NCBI GenBank assembly: GCA_016125155.1
Contig: WGMI01000006.1
Location: forward strand, 1-64,000
Reading direction: 5' to 3'
Length of the DNA stretch: 64,000 nucleotides
From: a bacterium
GTDB taxonomy: Bacteria > Bacteroidota > Bacteroidia > Flavobacteriales > Schleiferiaceae
The notes under the pieces are model-generated. The model worked only from the letters and a program-made list of their open reading frames with translations. It had not been told where the DNA came from and made no database searches. A program made the translations under genes and the position numbers. Positions 1 to 9,715 of the stretch are shown piece after piece; position 1 is the stretch's first letter; each line of letters opens with the position of its first letter.

Positions 1-1
1 A

Positions 2-157
2 AAACCCCTCCGCTTTCTGTTGCCCAAACCTTTGGTCGATCCCCTGATCAAACACGAAGGCTTCAGTGTCCTCTCTGTGGTCTGGGAAGTGCGCTATACC
101 CCGAGCGACACCCTTTATATTCCGCTCAATGCCACAAAAAGCCCGATGCTTTTGTAG
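2..157 (+). CDS. C-terminal end of an unidentified protein (cut by window edge)
   Basis: An open frame enters from the left edge and ends at TAG (155-157), giving the last 51 residues of a protein. The peptide has alternating hydrophobic and charged stretches (for example FSVLSVVWEVRYTP) that look like ordinary folded protein. The other two forward frames give less protein-like peptides. No family can be recognised from so short a piece. It converges on the lipoprotein gene that follows on the other strand. Confidence 0.45.
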   Translation, partial: KPLRFLLPKPLVDPLIKHEGFSVLSVVWEVRYTPSDTLYIPLNATKSPMLL

Positions 158-203
158 GCAGCATGACATGAGTGTCCTTAGTTAGGAACAATTTGCTAAT
201 GGC

Positions 204-665
204 TCAATTCCGCACCACAACCACCCCTCCGAGAAATTCGGTTTGGTAGGCCCGGAGCGGGGGAGCGGGGTTGCCTCCGTTCGGACTGCCATCGAGCATA
301 ATCCAGCGCGCTTGGTCGCATCCGCACTCGAGAAAGATGTCGTTCACCACGCTCAATTGACCACAATTTAGCTCGTAGTGCAGCGTACAGCCCCGGTCGT
401 AGCAATTGAAGTCATTGACCTGATTGGTAAAGCTCTTTCGGTACACGATCAGTCCGCGCACCCCTCCGTCGTCGACAATCCACCCCCCTTGTACCGTGAG
501 CGGAAAGTTCGAAGGCTCGGCCAGCACATAGCTCTTGTTGATCCCCACATTGGGGAAATTCCCAAAGCTGTCTTTCGAGCAAGCCCCCGTCCACAGCCCG
601 AGGAGCATCCATGCAACCACCGATCGCGCAAAAAGACTTTGGGATTGAGCCAACGGGGTACCCAT
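204..665 (-). CDS. Lipoprotein with degenerate Rieske-like domain
   Basis: Predicted lipoprotein of 153 residues. The chosen ATG at 665 gives an N-region with one Arg, a hydrophobic core and a lipobox (LWTGAC) with the acylated Cys at residue 29. An in-frame ATG at 710 would add 15 residues in front. The C-terminal half has the layout of the small Bacteroidota Rieske-like lipoproteins: a YDRGC segment, a second Cys-rich segment (LECGCDQ), then a DGS turn, a proline-rich stretch and a final beta-strand pair. The His ligands of a true Rieske [2Fe-2S] centre are absent, so a cluster is unlikely or differently ligated. Visible: lipobox and Cys pattern. Inferred: the fold. Confidence 0.7.
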   Translation of the reverse strand: MGTPLAQSQSLFARSVVAWMLLGLWTGACSKDSFGNFPNVGINKSYVLAEPSNFPLTVQGGWIVDDGGVRGLIVYRKSFTNQVNDFNCYDRGCTLHYELNCGQLSVVNDIFLECGCDQARWIMLDGSPNGGNPAPPLRAYQTEFLGGVVVVRN

Positions 666-847
666 ATGCGTGCGTAATGAGGATAAGAAGGGAATGTGAA
701 GGTTTTGCAAAGGAAAACAAAACGGTTCAGTTCCAAGATATTATTACCTCTAACCTGCAATGATGCGCTATGAGCCTTGGACGGACGCCTGTGTTTGTAT
801 CTATCTTTAGCCCTTCGTTAACATTTGGCACCCCAAAAATTGTGTCT

Positions 848-3800
848 ATGCTGAAAAGGCTACTCCTCGTAACCTTTGTCGCCACGGCTTTGTCTGCATT
901 CGGCCAAACCCAACCGGGTTCGCTTAGAGGGAAAGTTACCAGCGCCAAGAGCAAAGAAGAACTGTTCGGAGTTCAGATTCAAATCAAACAAGGCACTACG
1001 CTCATCGCAGGCGGGGTGACCGACTTTGAAGGAAACTACAACATCAATCCTGTTCCTCCCGGCAAATACACGGTGACGTATTCGGGTTTGGGGTATCAAA
1101 CTCAAGTTTTTCAAGGGATTGAGGTACCACCTGGTCGCCCTAGGGTGCAAAACGTCTCGTTGAAAGACGAGCAAACGGGATTGAACGAGGTGGTGGTTAC
1201 CGCCGAAGCGCCCTTGATCGACGGAACCAAAACGTCCAAGGAAATTGGAGGCGAAGCCTTTGCCAACATCGGGATTCGGGACTTGAACGCAGGCGCGGCC
1301 CTAACGCCCGGGGTTTTTCAGACCGATGCCGGTCAAGGGATTAACATTCGCGGTGCCCGAGACAATACCAACGTGTACTTTATTGACGGGGTGAAAGTGC
1401 GGGGGTCGATCAGTTTGCCCCAATCGGCGATTGGGTCGGTCGAAGTCATCACGGGCGGATTGCCCGCCCAATACGGGGATGCTACCGGGGGGGTCATCAG
1501 CACCACGACCCGCGGTCCTTCGCCTGAGTACTTCGGTTCTTTGGAATACGTCACTTCCAGTCTATTCGACGACTACAACTACAATTTGATCAATGCCACC
1601 GTTGGGGGCCCCATCATTAAGAAAGACGGACAGGCCAAAATGGGCTTTTTGTTTGCGGGTGAATTCCAGTTTCAAGACGACGGATTTCCCTCCGCTGTTC
1701 CAGTGTATAAGCTCAAGGACGATGTTCTTGCCGATTTGGAGCAAACCCCGGTGCGCCCGGCGGTTTCGGGTGTGGGGGTATTGAACCGTTCGGAGTTTGT
1801 GACCCTCGACGACTTTGAAACGCAGCAAGCCCGTCTCAATGCGGCCAACTACGAACTGCGCCTCAACGGAAGCGTCAACTTTCGGTTGAATTCCAAGAGT
1901 GTTCTTACCGCCGGGGGTCGCTACATTTTGGGTGAAGGGACCAACTACAACCGTGCAAGTTCTTTGTTCAACTACAACAACTTTGGTGAATTCCGCGACA
2001 GCGACTGGTCCACCTTTGTGCGCTTCCAACAGTCTTTTGCCCGGACCCCGGTTCCCGGCGAAGAGCCTCAAGACGAAAAGGAGAAGTCGCTCATCTCAAA
2101 CGCGTTTTATACCATTCAACTCGATTATACCCGCAACAACCGCCGCGATCAGGACAGCCGGTTCGAGGACAATTTCTTTCAATACGGCCACGTAGGAACC
2201 TTCCAGACCAGCCAAGCACGGTTGTATGGTTTCGGAGAAGACACGGCTACGGGTTTGGTCGGATGGCGTCACGTAGTGTGGCAAGACACTGCCACCACCT
2301 TTACCCCCAGTCCCTATAACACTGTCCTCGGCAACTACACCCAGACTTATTACGACCTGGTCGAAAGTGGCCAGATCTTTGGAAGCACCGCCAGCCGCGA
2401 CTTTATCCGCCTCGGGAATGCGCTGGTCAACGGCGACAACCCCGCTTCGGTGTACAACGATCTGTGGACCAACATAGGGGCCCAAATCTCGAACTACAAC
2501 CTGACGCAGAATTCTCAGTTCCGCGTAACGGCCAGTTCGACCTTCGACATCAAAAACCACTCGCTGATTGTCGGTTTTGAATACGAGCAGCGCACCGACC
2601 GATCTTATGCGTTGGCGGCACGGGGCTTGTGGAATCAGATGTTCTTGTTGCAAAATGACCACATCCGCGAATTGGACTTCAGCCAGCCCCAAGCGGTGTA
2701 TGACGAGTTTGGAGTGTTTCAGGACACCATTAATTATCCGCGCTTGTTCGACGCCGAAAAGCCCCGGACCTTCGATCGCAATGTGCGCACCAAGTTGGGT
2801 CTAGACCCCAATGGTTTGGATTGGCTCGACATCAACAGCTACGATCCGAATTTCTTCAGCCTCGATATGTTCTCCGCCGACGAGCTCATCAACCTCGGTG
2901 GCACCCAGTACGTCAGCTATTATGGCTATGATTATACGGGCAAGTTGTTGACCAACAAGCCGTCGCTCAACGACTTCTTCACCAAAAGGGACGAAAATGG
3001 CAATTTGACCCGGGAAATTGGGGCTTTTGAACCCATTTATATCTCGGGCTACATCCAAGACCAGTTCACCTTCGAAGACCTGTTCTTCCGCGTGGGCTTG
3101 CGCGTAGACCGCTACGACGCCAACCAAAGTGTTTTGAAGGATCCGTATGTCCTATTCCCGCGCCGCACCGTGGGGGATTTGGGCGGAACCCCGCTTCAGG
3201 ACGCTTCGATCCCGACCAACATCGGCAGCGACTACGTGGTCTATGTAGACGACATCGCCAACCCCACCAGCATTGTGGGCTATCGCGATGGCAGCAATTG
3301 GTACGATGCCGACGGCAATCCCGAGGCCAACCCCAAGCGCATCGCCGATGCCTCAGGCGGTATCAAGCCCTATTTGTATCAGGCCGATCCCGAACAGCAG
3401 GTGCTTACCGCGGAGTCCTTTGTCGATTATACCCCGCAAATCAACGTTATGCCCCGGGTGTCGTTCAACTTCCCGATTTCGGACGAAGCCTTGTTCCTCG
3501 CGCACTACGACGTCCTCGTTCAGCGACCCGATGGACCGCTTTCGCGCTTGGACCTGCTCGAATTGCTCCAACTGCAGGTACAAAACAATGCGGGTACGCT
3601 GAACAATCCGAATTTGCTCCCCCAGCGCACGACCGAATACGAACTTGGGTTCCAACAAAAGCTCAACGAGCGTTCGAGTTTGACCATTTCGGCCTTTTAC
3701 CGCGAATTGCGCGATATGCTCCAGACCATTTCGCTCAACGAGGCCTACCCCATTACCTACGTAACCTACGGCAACCAAGACTTTGGTACGGTAAAAGGCC

Positions 3801-4501
3801 TGACGCTGTCGTACGATTTGCGCCGCACCAACAATGTTGCGATTACGGCTAACTATACCTTGCAGTTTGCCGCGGGTTCGGGTTCGGGTCCCAACTCGGG
3901 TGCCAATATTGCGCGGTCCGGCCAGCCCAACCTGCGCTATATCCTGCCCTTTGACTACGATTCTCGGCACCAAATCGTAGTCAACCTCGACTACCGCTAC
4001 GGTCGCGGTCCGAACTACAAAGGGCCGGTATGGTGGGACACCAAGGTGTTCGAAAACGCCGGGATCAACTTCTCTGTGTTCTCGTTTTCAGGAACGCCCT
4101 ATTCGCGTCGCGTTCAGGCCTATCCCATCACGTCCAACGCCAACTCGGTGCAATTGGATGGTCAGATCAACGGCTCTCGTTTGCCCTGGCAGTTCCGGAT
4201 GGACATGCGGATTAACAAAGTATGGGACATTGCCTATGGCAAAGACAAGGCCAAAAGCTTCAGCCTCGAGGGGTACCTGTTCGTCCAGAACTTGTTTGAC
4301 ACCCGAAATGTGCTGAATGTCTATCCGTTTACGGGAAGCGCCGAAGACGACGGCTACCTTACTTCGGCCCAGGCTCAGAACGTGATCGCCTCTCAGGTCG
4401 ACGCCCAGTCGTATACCGATCTGTACAACATCCGGATGGCCAATCCCGGAAACTACACCCTGCCGCGTCGCCTCCGACTCGGAGTTGTTTTCTCCTTCTA
4501 A
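848..4501 (+). CDS. TonB-dependent receptor with N-terminal carboxypeptidase-like domain
   Basis: Outer-membrane receptor of 1217 residues that would import or bind a ligand using TonB energy. The ATG at 848 is preferred because it begins a proper signal peptide (MLKRLLLVTFVATALSAFGQ); the frame is open further upstream. After the signal come a carboxypeptidase regulatory-like beta-sandwich (about residues 22-110, with GxVTDxxGNY-type strands), a plug domain (about 115-230, with INIRGARDN and YFIDGVKVRG), and a long beta-barrel ending in RLGVVFSF, a typical outer-membrane terminal strand with final Phe. The next two genes encode a T9SS cargo and a PorV-like protein on the same strand with short gaps, so this receptor probably belongs to a surface-protein assembly module. 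The substrate is unknown. Confidence 0.93.
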   Translation: MLKRLLLVTFVATALSAFGQTQPGSLRGKVTSAKSKEELFGVQIQIKQGTTLIAGGVTDFEGNYNINPVPPGKYTVTYSGLGYQTQVFQGIEVPPGRPRVQNVSLKDEQTGLNEVVVTAEAPLIDGTKTSKEIGGEAFANIGIRDLNAGAALTPGVFQTDAGQGINIRGARDNTNVYFIDGVKVRGSISLPQSAIGSVEVITGGLPAQYGDATGGVISTTTRGPSPEYFGSLEYVTSSLFDDYNYNLINATVGGPIIKKDGQAKMGFLFAGEFQFQDDGFPSAVPVYKLKDDVLADLEQTPVRPAVSGVGVLNRSEFVTLDDFETQQARLNAANYELRLNGSVNFRLNSKSVLTAGGRYILGEGTNYNRASSLFNYNNFGEFRDSDWSTFVRFQQSFARTPVPGEEPQDEKEKSLISNAFYTIQLDYTRNNRRDQDSRFEDNFFQYGHVGTFQTSQARLYGFGEDTATGLVGWRHVVWQDTATTFTPSPYNTVLGNYTQTYYDLVESGQIFGSTASRDFIRLGNALVNGDNPASVYNDLWTNIGAQISNYNLTQNSQFRVTASSTFDIKNHSLIVGFEYEQRTDRSYALAARGLWNQMFLLQNDHIRELDFSQPQAVYDEFGVFQDTINYPRLFDAEKPRTFDRNVRTKLGLDPNGLDWLDINSYDPNFFSLDMFSADELINLGGTQYVSYYGYDYTGKLLTNKPSLNDFFTKRDENGNLTREIGAFEPIYISGYIQDQFTFEDLFFRVGLRVDRYDANQSVLKDPYVLFPRRTVGDLGGTPLQDASIPTNIGSDYVVYVDDIANPTSIVGYRDGSNWYDADGNPEANPKRIADASGGIKPYLYQADPEQQVLTAESFVDYTPQINVMPRVSFNFPISDEALFLAHYDVLVQRPDGPLSRLDLLELLQLQVQNNAGTLNNPNLLPQRTTEYELGFQQKLNERSSLTISAFYRELRDMLQTISLNEAYPITYVTYGNQDFGTVKGLTLSYDLRRTNNVAITANYTLQFAAGSGSGPNSGANIARSGQPNLRYILPFDYDSRHQIVVNLDYRYGRGPNYKGPVWWDTKVFENAGINFSVFSFSGTPYSRRVQAYPITSNANSVQLDGQINGSRLPWQFRMDMRINKVWDIAYGKDKAKSFSLEGYLFVQNLFDTRNVLNVYPFTGSAEDDGYLTSAQAQNVIASQVDAQSYTDLYNIRMANPGNYTLPRRLRLGVVFSF

Positions 4502-4534
4502 ACCCTAGGCCCCCTTATTGTTTTGAATACCTCC

Positions 4535-7500
4535 ATGAAGTCCCTCTCACTCTATCTCGTTGGCTTGCTCGTTTTGGCTTTCAGCGTAACCACTGAAGCC
4601 CGCGAGAACCACAAGCTCCCCAAGCCCGGCAAAACCCAAAAAGCGCTCAAAGCAGCGGCCGAATTGTGCGCTCCTGCCACCGCCCAAAGCGATTTGAACA
4701 TCAACAACGTCCGCGCCACCATTTTGGGTGGGGGCGATATGTGGTGGGACCTCAACCAGGCGCGCTACGAAGTGCCCAAAGGCGAGAACAAACACGCCAT
4801 GTTTGCCGGGGCCCTGTGGCTCGGTGGGGTCGACGAAGGCAACCAGCTTAAGCTTGCGGCAATGACTTATCGGCAGCGGGGCAACGACTATTGGACGGGT
4901 CCTTTGACCACCGATGGCACGGCGAGCACCGACAAATCGGTCTGCGACAAATACGACCGCCACTGGCAGATTCGCCGGGACGAAGTTGAAAACCATCGTG
5001 CGTGGATCAATTGTAAAAACGATCCCGATTGCGACGAGGCCACCGTTTTTCCGGGCTACACCATTCCGACCTCGATCCTCGAATGGCCGGGCAACGGGGT
5101 AGAAGGCGAATTGCCCTATATGTTGGCACCGTTTTTTGACCGCAATGGCGACCTGCTCTACGATCCCAACGAAGACTACCCCGCCTACGACCTCGACAAG
5201 GCCTTTGACTGCCGCCTTAAGGAAGTGGATTTGGTCTATGGAGACCAGACCATCTGGTGGGTCTACAACGACCGGGGCAACGTACACACCGAAACCGGTG
5301 CAGGTGCCCTGGGATTCGAGATCCGCGCCCAGGCCTTCGCTTTTAGCACCAACGACGAGGTCAACAACATGACCTTCAACAACTATCGCATTATCAACCG
5401 CTCGACCTTCCGGCTCACGGATACGTATTTCAGCACCTGGTTCGACCCGGATTTGGGCAATGCCATCGACGACATCATCGGCAGCGATATTCCGCGTGGT
5501 TTGGGCTATTGCTACAACGGCGACCTCGATGACGAAGGTCCTCTAGGCTATGGTGCCAATCCCCCAGCCGTTGGCTTCGACTTTTTCCAAGGCCCCTTTG
5601 CCGACTATTTCGATGGTCGGGACAACGACCGCGATGGGTGCATCGATGCTGTTCGCGATCCCATTACCCGCCAATGCGTTCCCGAAGACCCCGTATTGGG
5701 CATCAACGAGCGGATCATTATGTCGGGCTTCATGTACTTCAACAACCAAGGCATCGAACAGACCACGGACCCCGACAACGCGGCCCAGTTCTACAATTAT
5801 ATGCGCAGTTTGTGGAAGAACGGCAACCCCTTGGTGGTGGAGACGCCCTCCGGAATTGCCAACAGCGGCAATGGCGATGGATTTACCTCGGACGGTTCGG
5901 GGTTGAGAACTTTGTACGCCTATCCGGGCAACACGTTCGACACCACTGGAGTTACGGCCCCTACGGCTTCGGTCAACTGGTATGAATCTCCCGCCAACCT
6001 GGCCGACAAGCGCGGTTTGCACTGTGCGGGTCCCTTCTCGTTGGCTCCGGGTGCCTTGAACTTCATTACCACAGGGGTGGTTTGGGCACGCGATTTCAAC
6101 AACGCCGATTTGTTCGCTTCGGTAGAGCGCGTCATTATTGCCGACGACAAGGCCCAAAACCTATTCGACAACTGTTTCCAGGTCCTCGATGGCCCCACGG
6201 CCCCTAATCTGGAAATCGTGGAACTGGACCGGGAGCTCATCATCAATTTGGTGAACCCCAGCAGTTCAAACAACGCCAATCAGGACTATCGCGAGTTCGA
6301 TCCGAGCATTCCGCGCCATGTTGACAGCATTGGTTTTGCGAACACCGCGGACTCGCTGCGTTATTACAACTTCACCTTTGAGGGCTACCAAATCTTCCAG
6401 TTGGCGGGACCTCAGGTAAGTGTCAGCGACATCTACGACCCCCAACAAGCGCGCTTGGTGGCTCAGTGCGATGTGAAGAACGGCATCACCAAGATTGTCA
6501 ACTATTTCCCTGACGAGGAAATCGAAGACGACGTGCCTCAATTGATGACGCTGGAGTACAACAACCAAGGGGTGTTCAATTCGTTCCGCATCCTTGAAGA
6601 CGCATTCGCGACAGGCAATCGCCGCTTGGTCAACCACCGCGAATACTACTACACGGTGGTGGCTTATGCCCACAACGACTACAGTGCTTTCCCGGCTGCT
6701 CCCGGAGGGACGGAGCAAAAAGTGCCCTATTTGGCGGGTCGATTGAACAACAAAGTCACCTTAGCCATACCCCACCTGGTAGAACCTGAGCAAGGAGGAC
6801 TGGTCTTGGGCAGCCAATACGGAGACGGCGTGCCGATTGTGCGCATCGAAGGCACGGGTAACTCCGGTCGCTTTACCGATTTTGATGCGGTTTCTCTCGA
6901 CGAGATTGCGCGGAATTTCAAAATGGACAACCCCACCTATTTGCCCGGCTTCGGACCCTTTGACCTCAAAGTGGTCGACCCCAAAAAGGTTCCAGCGGGA
7001 GATTATCGCATAGACTTTACGGGCACGTCCAATGCCAGCGGATGGGTCATTTATGATGAAAACACCTTGGATACGGTGGCGACCAACTTTAGCCCCATCG
7101 GGACCATTGCAGAACAAATCATCCCTGAATTGGGCATGTCCATGACGGTCGAGAATGTTTTGGCTCCGGGCAACGATACCGTAGGGGCTCGGGACAACGG
7201 GGTGATTGGGGCAGAGGTCATTTATTCCGACCCCACCAAACCGTGGATGTTCTTCTTGCCCGATGCGAGCAGTTTTGATGCCTTCAACTTTATTCTGGCC
7301 GGTCCCAACCGCAATGCGCTGGCGGGTTCGGCAGCAGAGACCTACGAAGATTTTGCAGGCGACCTACTCAACTTCTATGGCAATGTAGATCAGAGCGGAT
7401 GGGGTCCCTATGCCTATGCGAGCTACCTGACCCTCAATTTGACGCCCTTTACCTTGGGCATGGGACCAGGTGCGCCCAGTCCGGTGGGCAACAGTTCTCG

Positions 7501-8554
7501 CCCACTGGTATCGGCCATTCACGGGGTCAACATTTACATGACCAACGACCGCAGCTTGTGGACGCGGGTTCCCGTTATGGAATTGTGCGAGGACAACGGC
7601 TTGAGCGAAGGGTTTACCTCGAAGTGGGTGTTGCGCAGCGGAGCCTCTTGGGACTTGGTCAACGGCAATTTGGTGCGGAGCACAACCGAAACGGGTTGGA
7701 GTTACTTCCCAGGCTATGCCATCGACGTAGAGACCGGCAAGCGCCTCAATATGATGTTCGGAGAGAACAGTTGGTTGGTTGGTCAAAATGGACGCGACAT
7801 GTTGTGGAACCCGACCAGTGCCATCACAGTGGTTCCGGGCAACAACATCAACAATGGGTTTGTCTTTGGTGGACAACACTACCTCTATGTGTTCGCCGAC
7901 GAAACCCGGGTATCCGGTCAGCCGGTGGATATGACCTACCGAGGCGACAATCCCCAGGATTTCCCATTGTACAGCGCCATCACCAACCTGAACAACAACA
8001 TTCAGAACCGGCGCACCATCAACACCTCGCTGATGTGGGTATCGGTGCCGATTGGGGTCCTGCAAATCCCGGCCAATCCGTACGAGTTTATGCCGAGCGA
8101 GATTACGGTGAAGTTGCGCATGGACCGACCGTTTGAGACCTATACCATCGACGGTTCGAACAACGGAAACCCGAGCTATCGGTTCTCTACGCGGAACATC
8201 GCCACGTCGAAAAACGACCTACCCACCGCCAAAACGGCCATGGATTTGATTCGCGCGGTGCCCAACCCCTATTTTGGGTCTAGTTTATACGAAGACAGCC
8301 AGTTGGATAACATCGTCAAGATTACCAATTTGCCCGAGAGCTGTACGGTTACCATCTATACCAGCAATGGTACCCGGGTGCGCCAGTTCCGCAAAGACAC
8401 CAAGCTCACCTTCCTCGAATGGGATTTGAGAAACGACTACAACGTACCAATCGCGAGTGGGGTGTATCTCATCCATATCGATGCCGGGCAGGCCGGCGAA
8501 AAGGTCATCAAGTGGTTCGGAACCCTGCGTCCGGTTGATTTGAATGCTTTCTAA
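4535..8554 (+). CDS. Very large secreted protein with T9SS-type C-terminal domain
   Basis: Secreted protein of 1339 residues. ATG 4535 gives a clean signal peptide (MKSLSLYLVGLLVLAFSV); a TTG 12 bases upstream is a less likely start. The body has no catalytic motif I recognise, but is rich in Asp/Asn-Gly turns, Trp and Tyr, and carries DRNGDLLYDPNEDYPAYD and GRDNDRDGC, which resemble calcium-binding loops. The last 90 residues (VPNPYFG, a beta-rich FlgD-like fold, then SGVYLIHID and KVIKWFGTLRP) match the sorting domains of T9SS cargo, with a short extra tail. The gene starts 33 bases after the receptor and stops 3 bases before the PorV-like gene, so the three are almost certainly co-transcribed. 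Function unknown; surface display is inferred. Confidence 0.88.
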   Translation: MKSLSLYLVGLLVLAFSVTTEARENHKLPKPGKTQKALKAAAELCAPATAQSDLNINNVRATILGGGDMWWDLNQARYEVPKGENKHAMFAGALWLGGVDEGNQLKLAAMTYRQRGNDYWTGPLTTDGTASTDKSVCDKYDRHWQIRRDEVENHRAWINCKNDPDCDEATVFPGYTIPTSILEWPGNGVEGELPYMLAPFFDRNGDLLYDPNEDYPAYDLDKAFDCRLKEVDLVYGDQTIWWVYNDRGNVHTETGAGALGFEIRAQAFAFSTNDEVNNMTFNNYRIINRSTFRLTDTYFSTWFDPDLGNAIDDIIGSDIPRGLGYCYNGDLDDEGPLGYGANPPAVGFDFFQGPFADYFDGRDNDRDGCIDAVRDPITRQCVPEDPVLGINERIIMSGFMYFNNQGIEQTTDPDNAAQFYNYMRSLWKNGNPLVVETPSGIANSGNGDGFTSDGSGLRTLYAYPGNTFDTTGVTAPTASVNWYESPANLADKRGLHCAGPFSLAPGALNFITTGVVWARDFNNADLFASVERVIIADDKAQNLFDNCFQVLDGPTAPNLEIVELDRELIINLVNPSSSNNANQDYREFDPSIPRHVDSIGFANTADSLRYYNFTFEGYQIFQLAGPQVSVSDIYDPQQARLVAQCDVKNGITKIVNYFPDEEIEDDVPQLMTLEYNNQGVFNSFRILEDAFATGNRRLVNHREYYYTVVAYAHNDYSAFPAAPGGTEQKVPYLAGRLNNKVTLAIPHLVEPEQGGLVLGSQYGDGVPIVRIEGTGNSGRFTDFDAVSLDEIARNFKMDNPTYLPGFGPFDLKVVDPKKVPAGDYRIDFTGTSNASGWVIYDENTLDTVATNFSPIGTIAEQIIPELGMSMTVENVLAPGNDTVGARDNGVIGAEVIYSDPTKPWMFFLPDASSFDAFNFILAGPNRNALAGSAAETYEDFAGDLLNFYGNVDQSGWGPYAYASYLTLNLTPFTLGMGPGAPSPVGNSSRPLVSAIHGVNIYMTNDRSLWTRVPVMELCEDNGLSEGFTSKWVLRSGASWDLVNGNLVRSTTETGWSYFPGYAIDVETGKRLNMMFGENSWLVGQNGRDMLWNPTSAITVVPGNNINNGFVFGGQHYLYVFADETRVSGQPVDMTYRGDNPQDFPLYSAITNLNNNIQNRRTINTSLMWVSVPIGVLQIPANPYEFMPSEITVKLRMDRPFETYTIDGSNNGNPSYRFSTRNIATSKNDLPTAKTAMDLIRAVPNPYFGSSLYEDSQLDNIVKITNLPESCTVTIYTSNGTRVRQFRKDTKLTFLEWDLRNDYNVPIASGVYLIHIDAGQAGEKVIKWFGTLRPVDLNAF

Positions 8555-8557
8555 AGA

Positions 8558-9595
8558 ATGAATCCACGCTTCTTCACCTTGCGGATTCTGGCGATGGCCG
8601 GGCTCCTCTCAAGCGCACCCTCAGTGTTTGCTGGCAACCCCCAGCGCGTTGGCTCGGCGGCTGCCCCCGAATTGCTGATTAACCCCTGGGCCCGTTCCGC
8701 GGGTTGGGGAGCTTTGAACCTTTCCACCGTTCGAGGGGTCGAAGCCAGCTTTGTGAACATTGCCGGCACGGCCTTTACCGAAGGAACCGAATTCTACTTT
8801 TCGAATACCCAGTGGCTGTCGGGCAGCGATATTCAAATCAACGCGGCTGGATTGAACCAATCGGTGGGCAACGGTGGGGTATTGGGCATTTCGCTGACCT
8901 CGTTTGACTATGGCGAATGGGAAATCACTACCGAAGATTTGCCAGATGGAGGGGCGGGTACCATTTCGCCCAGTGCCCTGACCTTGGGCATCAGCTACGC
9001 CCGGAAGTTTACGAACACCATTTACGGAGGGGTGAATGTCAAGGTCTACAACCAGTCAATCAACAATGTCTCGGGAACAGCTCTGTGCGCCGATGCCGGG
9101 GTTCAGTACGTCACCAAGACCATTAAATTCGGGATTACCCTGCGGAACGTGGGCTCGAGCTACAGTATGAGCGGCGATGGTCTGTCCATCACTTTACCTG
9201 TGCCCCAGGGCAACTATACCCAGAGCTACGAACAGCGCTCCGCTACGTTTGACCTGCCTGTGCAATTGGCCTTGGGCGGCACCTATGACTTGCTGTTTGC
9301 CAACGATTTCCGGTTTACCCCGGGCGTCAGCTTTGTGTCGAACTCGTTTCAAAAAGACGAATACGTACCCGGATTGGAAATCAGCTGGAAAGAGGTTTTG
9401 ATGCTGCGCGGTGCCTACGTCATTCAAGACAACCGAGACGACGGCATCCGCACCTCGGCCTTGACCGGATTGACCGCGGGGATGACGTTTCAGACCAAAT
9501 TGGGCGAGGAAAGCAAGTTTGGCATCGACTATGCCTTCCGGGCGACCAATCCGTTTAGCGGAGTCCACAGCATTGGCGTTCGGCTCGAATTCTAA
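8558..9595 (+). CDS. PorV/PorQ-family outer membrane protein
   Basis: Protein of 345 residues with an N-terminal signal peptide ending near VFAGNP. The conserved start of the mature domain (AAPELLINPWARSAGWGALN, then VEASFVNIAGTA) is the hallmark of the PorV/PorQ family, 14-stranded FadL-like barrels; PorV hands T9SS cargo to the attachment complex. It ends in an aromatic terminal strand (IGVRLEF). Because it lies directly behind a T9SS cargo gene and a TonB receptor, it is more likely a dedicated paralogue for this module than the general PorV; the sequence alone cannot decide. The gap to the cargo gene is 3 bases, which suggests translational coupling. Confidence 0.88.
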   Translation: MNPRFFTLRILAMAGLLSSAPSVFAGNPQRVGSAAAPELLINPWARSAGWGALNLSTVRGVEASFVNIAGTAFTEGTEFYFSNTQWLSGSDIQINAAGLNQSVGNGGVLGISLTSFDYGEWEITTEDLPDGGAGTISPSALTLGISYARKFTNTIYGGVNVKVYNQSINNVSGTALCADAGVQYVTKTIKFGITLRNVGSSYSMSGDGLSITLPVPQGNYTQSYEQRSATFDLPVQLALGGTYDLLFANDFRFTPGVSFVSNSFQKDEYVPGLEISWKEVLMLRGAYVIQDNRDDGIRTSALTGLTAGMTFQTKLGEESKFGIDYAFRATNPFSGVHSIGVRLEF

Positions 9596-9651
9596 GCCGT
9601 CAACGAATCGGGAGTTGGCCTGCGTTGCGCGGGAGTTGTCCTGAATTCCTT

Positions 9652-9659
9652 TAATTTTG
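9652..9659 (+). promoter_or_regulatory. -7 promoter element of greA
   Basis: TAATTTTG, followed by C, matches the Bacteroidota -7 consensus TAnnTTTG exactly. Initiation would be near 9666, about 50 bases before the greA ATG. TTG triplets lie upstream at 9625 and 9636, neither at an ideal spacing for the -33 element. Confidence 0.6.
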
Positions 9660-9665
9660 CACACG

Positions 9666-9693
9666 GACCGGGGCCCACGCCTCGGTCTTTTTT
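9666..9693 (+). terminator. Rho-independent terminator at the head of the greA transcript
   Basis: GACCGGGG (9666-9673) pairs with CCTCGGTC (9680-9687), with one G-U pair, across a six-base loop and is followed at once by six T. It lies 70 bases after the PorV-like gene, so it could end that operon. It also begins where the predicted greA transcript starts, so it may be a leader terminator. Confidence 0.75.
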
Positions 9694-9715
9694 GTCTGTT
9701 CAATTCAACGAGTGA

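Noticed and set aside
3353-3973. Open frames inside the first TonB receptor gene
   Set aside because: They are shadows in other frames; the receptor frame is complete and conserved.
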